64,000 nucleotides of DNA. Origin: JBDIBA01 sp039812705 (GTDB taxonomy: Bacteria; Actinomycetota; Acidimicrobiia; Acidimicrobiales; JBBSGY01). Made by a program: the position numbers and the translations under genes. The notes below the pieces were generated by a model. The model saw nothing but the letters and a program-made list of their open reading frames with translations. It was not told where the DNA came from and did not search any database. Below are positions 61,458-64,000 of this stretch, piece by piece. Position 1 is the first letter of the stretch. Every line of letters starts with the position of its first letter. Location: assembly GCA_039812705.1 (NCBI GenBank), contig JBDIBA010000003.1:12478-76477 (forward strand). The letters run 5' to 3'.

Positions 61458-62614
61458 CGCAGGACGCATTGCAATCAACCCCACTTCGAATCGGCAACCT
61501 TGAACTTGCATCGCCTGTGGTTCTGGCGCCGATGGCAGGAATCACGAACTCTGCGTTTCGTCGACTGTGTCGCGAACATGGCGGCGGGCTGTTTGTAAGT
61601 GAAATGACGACATCGCGAGCCTTGGTTGAGCGAACCGAAGAGTCACTTCGCCTTGTCACTTTCGATGCAGACGAGACGCCGCGAAGCGTGCAGCTTTACG
61701 GGGTTGATCCCGCAACTGTTGCGGCAGCGGTTCGCATGATTGTTGAGGAAGACCTTGCCGATCATGTTGATCTCAACTTTGGTTGCCCCGTTGCGAAAGT
61801 AACGCGCAAGGGCGGAGGCGCGGCCCTGCCTTGGAAGCGCGAGTTGTTCACGCAAATCGTTTCCGGTGCGGTTCGTGAAGCAACCGCGGGTGACATTCCG
61901 CTGACAATCAAGATGCGAAAGGGAATCGACGACGATCACTTGACGTTTCTGGAAGCTGGACAGATCGCCGAAGACTGCGGAGTTTCTGCCGTTGCGTTGC
62001 ACGGACGAACGGCGGCTCAGCACTATTCGGGCCAAGCCGATTGGTCCGCAATTGCCGCGCTAAAGCAAGCGGTTACGTCCATTCCGGTTCTTGGTAACGG
62101 TGACATTTGGAGCGGCGATGACGCGGTTGAAATGATGAGGCAAACCGGTTGCGACGGCGTTGTTGTTGGACGCGGATGCCTTGGTCGTCCGTGGCTGTTT
62201 GCCGATCTGCAAGCAGCGCTAGGCGGAAGTGCACAGCGCCTGCGTCCAAGCCTCGGGCAGGTAGCAGTTGTCATCAAGCGGCACTGTGAGCTGCTTGTTG
62301 CGCATTTCAGCAGCGAGGATCGTGGATGTCGAGAAATCAGGAAGCACATTGCCTGGTATCTCAAGGGTTATTCGGTCGGTGGTGATCTTCGACGCGGCCT
62401 TGCAATGGTGATGACACTTGACGAGCTCGACACCTTGCTTGCGCGTCTTGATCACGATCAGCCTTATCCGCAGACCGACGCCGAAGGGCCGCGCGGCAGA
62501 CAGGGAACGCCCAACAGAGTTTCGTTGCCCGAAGGTTGGCTTGACGACAGGGAGTTGAGTGACGAGTGGCGTCTCTCGCTCGCGCAAGCCGAATTGTCCG
62601 TTTCAGGCGGCTAG
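61454..62614 (+). CDS. dusB: tRNA-dihydrouridine synthase
   Basis: 386 residues from the GTG at 61454, which overlaps the AlkZ-like stop (GTGA). The flavin barrel has VVLAPMAGITNSAFRRLCRE, DLNFGCPVAKVTRKGGGAAL with catalytic C111, HGRTAAQHYSGQADW and GNGDIWSGDDA. It reduces uridines in tRNA D-loops. The C-terminal helical domain is longer than in E. coli DusB. The frame is open 54 bases earlier inside the other gene. Confidence 0.94.
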   Translation: MTQDALQSTPLRIGNLELASPVVLAPMAGITNSAFRRLCREHGGGLFVSEMTTSRALVERTEESLRLVTFDADETPRSVQLYGVDPATVAAAVRMIVEEDLADHVDLNFGCPVAKVTRKGGGAALPWKRELFTQIVSGAVREATAGDIPLTIKMRKGIDDDHLTFLEAGQIAEDCGVSAVALHGRTAAQHYSGQADWSAIAALKQAVTSIPVLGNGDIWSGDDAVEMMRQTGCDGVVVGRGCLGRPWLFADLQAALGGSAQRLRPSLGQVAVVIKRHCELLVAHFSSEDRGCREIRKHIAWYLKGYSVGGDLRRGLAMVMTLDELDTLLARLDHDQPYPQTDAEGPRGRQGTPNRVSLPEGWLDDRELSDEWRLSLAQAELSVSGG

Positions 62615-62664
62615 CGCTTCCCTATTCGCCACTGCAGTTGCCGAATGTTGTGGACTTGTAAGCC

Positions 62665-62934
62665 ATGACAAATCAGCCTGAGGCTCTCAGAGAATCACCG
62701 CTGTACCAAGAATCAATCCAAATGCTCGAACGCCTGCGAGTGAAAGGTTTGCTTTCGCAAAATGTTTTGCAGAAAGCCCAGCACGGCTATCTCAGCCTAA
62801 ACGAGCGAGACCGCTTGCTGTCAATCGTTGAGGTTGAAATTGATGGCCCAGGCTTTGATGATCAGCTTGATGAGCTGAACGCCTACGGGGAGCGCCTTGA
62901 AGTCCTTGCAACCTGGCTGTCCGGGCCGTCCTGA
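62665..62934 (+). CDS. small hypothetical protein after dusB
   Basis: An 89-residue helical, acidic protein (MTNQPEALRESPLYQESIQM start) with no membrane segment. The pattern LERLRVKGLLSQNVLQKAQHGYLSLNERDRLLSIVEVE could be a short helical bundle. It follows dusB by 50 bases on the same strand. I do not recognise the family. Confidence 0.65.
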   Translation: MTNQPEALRESPLYQESIQMLERLRVKGLLSQNVLQKAQHGYLSLNERDRLLSIVEVEIDGPGFDDQLDELNAYGERLEVLATWLSGPS

Positions 62935-62971
62935 AGTTTCAGGTGCGACCCGGATCAGCTGGCAGGTCCTC

Positions 62972-64000
62972 TTAGGTAGCGGCTGTTAGTTGCACGTTGC
63001 TGATGGCAACACCTTGTGGCACCGCGACGGTGGCTTGAAGTTGTCCACCGGTTCCGGTGATGGGTCCAATGGCGAACGGTTGCGGAGTCGTCGAGATGTT
63101 TTCCACGCGCCACAGGCTGCGACCGCCTGGGCCACGCACCGATACGTATGCATAGGAGTTGCTGGCGACTGTCGTCGCTACGGTTCCCGAAACAACGAAC
63201 GTGCCTTGCGATGGAACCGGCACGGTGAAGGTGCGGGTAGTCAGCGCGGACGATGTTGTCGGAGCGGGAGTGTTGTTTGTCGGCGCAGGTGTGTTGTTTG
63301 TTGACTCTTCTTCTGCGTCATTGGACGGCTTCGTGGGTGTCTTTGAGGGTGTGTTTGTGGTGTCCTCGTCTGAATCGGCAGTGTCGTTTGACTCGTCCGA
63401 CGTTTCGTCTGCAGATTCGTCGGTCGTTGTGTCGCTCGACTCTTCATCAGTTGCGTCAGCGGACTCGTCAGTTGATGTTTCGTCGTCGCTTGAAGTCTCT
63501 TCAGTTGCGGAGTCATCTGCTGATTCGTCCGCCGGGGTTGTCTTGACCGGAGCTTCAGGTGTCGAAGAGTCCCCACTTGTTTGAGTGCCAGCAGGGCAGG
63601 CTGCTGAGTAGTCGCCAGCACTTGAACCTGAGATCTTGTTCCCGCAAATAGTTCCTTGAGTGGCAGTTGACTTGATGTGAATGGCGTCAGATGCCGCACC
63701 GCTCAGCGTGTTGCCGATGATCTGGTTGCCACCCTTGTCATATTCGTCGGAGTCACTTTGGATCTTGATGTTCCAGTTGGCCGAGTCAGAAACGGTGTTG
63801 CCGCGGATGATGTTGTTGTGTCCACGCAACTCGATGTTGCTTCCGTTGTATTCGGAGCCCTCAGTGTTTCCTGAACACTGGTTGGACTCGAACACGTTGT
63901 CGTGTGCGTTTTCTTTGACGTTGAAGCACTCAGAACCAAACGTCGAAATCACGTTGTTCGTCACAACGTTTGAGTTGCTCTGGTCGTTGTCGTACATCGG
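62972..64000 (-). CDS. exported right-handed beta-helix protein (partial, N-terminus beyond the window)
   Basis: At least 342 residues; the start lies past the right edge. The first part (to about 130) is a parallel beta-helix, with Asn/Gly rungs such as NVVTNNVISTFGSECFNVKE, HNNIIRGNTVSDS and NQIIGNTLSGAASDAIHIKS (NosD/pectate-lyase-like repeats). A long spacer rich in Asp, Glu, Ser and Thr (about 140-245) follows. Then comes a beta-sandwich-like C-terminal domain (TFTVPVPSQGTFVVSGTVAT). Probably a surface or secreted polysaccharide-binding or -cleaving protein. No sortase motif or membrane anchor is seen at the C-terminus. Confidence 0.8.
   Translation of the reverse strand, partial: PMYDNDQSNSNVVTNNVISTFGSECFNVKENAHDNVFESNQCSGNTEGSEYNGSNIELRGHNNIIRGNTVSDSANWNIKIQSDSDEYDKGGNQIIGNTLSGAASDAIHIKSTATQGTICGNKISGSSAGDYSAACPAGTQTSGDSSTPEAPVKTTPADESADDSATEETSSDDETSTDESADATDEESSDTTTDESADETSDESNDTADSDEDTTNTPSKTPTKPSNDAEEESTNNTPAPTNNTPAPTTSSALTTRTFTVPVPSQGTFVVSGTVATTVASNSYAYVSVRGPGGRSLWRVENISTTPQPFAIGPITGTGGQLQATVAVPQGVAISNVQLTAAT

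Overview
The window covers the replication-origin region of an actinobacterial chromosome. The gene order matches the Mycobacterium origin neighbourhood: dnaA-dnaN-recF-DUF721-gyrB-gyrA on one side; rpmH-rnpA-yidD-yidC-jag-rsmG-parA-parB, trxA-trxB, murJ, DUF6049 and CCA-adding enzyme on the other; then ino1-padR-DUF5318-ponA and rpsF-ssb-rpsR-rplI-dnaB. The moderate GC content, Thr-rich linkers in exported proteins and compact genes suggest Acidimicrobiia (Ilumatobacter-like) rather than a high-GC mycobacterium or streptomycete. This placement is an inference; no rRNA is present to confirm it.

Positions 1-16400, mostly minus strand: a partial drug-type ABC ATPase, a LURP-one-like protein, an exported lytic transglycosylase with a Thr/Pro insertion inside its fold, two coupled polytopic membrane proteins, a GNAT enzyme, a divergent RibD/DHFR-like reductase, tRNA-Ala, a slipin gene followed by three related soluble proteins, catalase, a TPP-riboswitch-controlled HAD phosphatase plus thiamine pyrophosphokinase, a dehydrogenase-like protein preceded by a 48-residue membrane peptide gene, tRNA-Ile and a TadE-like protein.

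Positions 16800-31200 form the origin core. Genes run leftward from dnaA and rightward from rpmH. DnaA boxes lie between dnaA and dnaN and in the dnaA-rpmH gap. Six parS sites, each inside a longer and individually different perfect palindrome, fill the rsmG-parA gap.

Positions 31200-39340, minus strand: DUF6049, murJ, degV, a membrane-anchored atypical kinase with an extracytoplasmic discoidin-like domain, a small membrane protein, trxB and trxA. The kinase and its outer domain look like the C-terminal half of mycobacterial MviN, here separated from MurJ.

Positions 39400-64000: CCA enzyme, methyltransferase, EEP nuclease, the ino1/PadR block with a palindromic operator, a class A PBP, DUF192, the rpsF-ssb-rpsR-rplI operon, dnaB, pheST, trpS surrounded by DUF2752 and three CD225/dispanin-like genes, YggS, a Nudix enzyme, an AlkZ-like protein coupled to dusB, and a partial exported beta-helix protein. 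No insertion sequence, prophage, CRISPR array or intein was seen. The less ordinary parts are the slipin/triple-paralogue operon, the extended parS palindromes, the thiamine salvage pair and the split MviN module.
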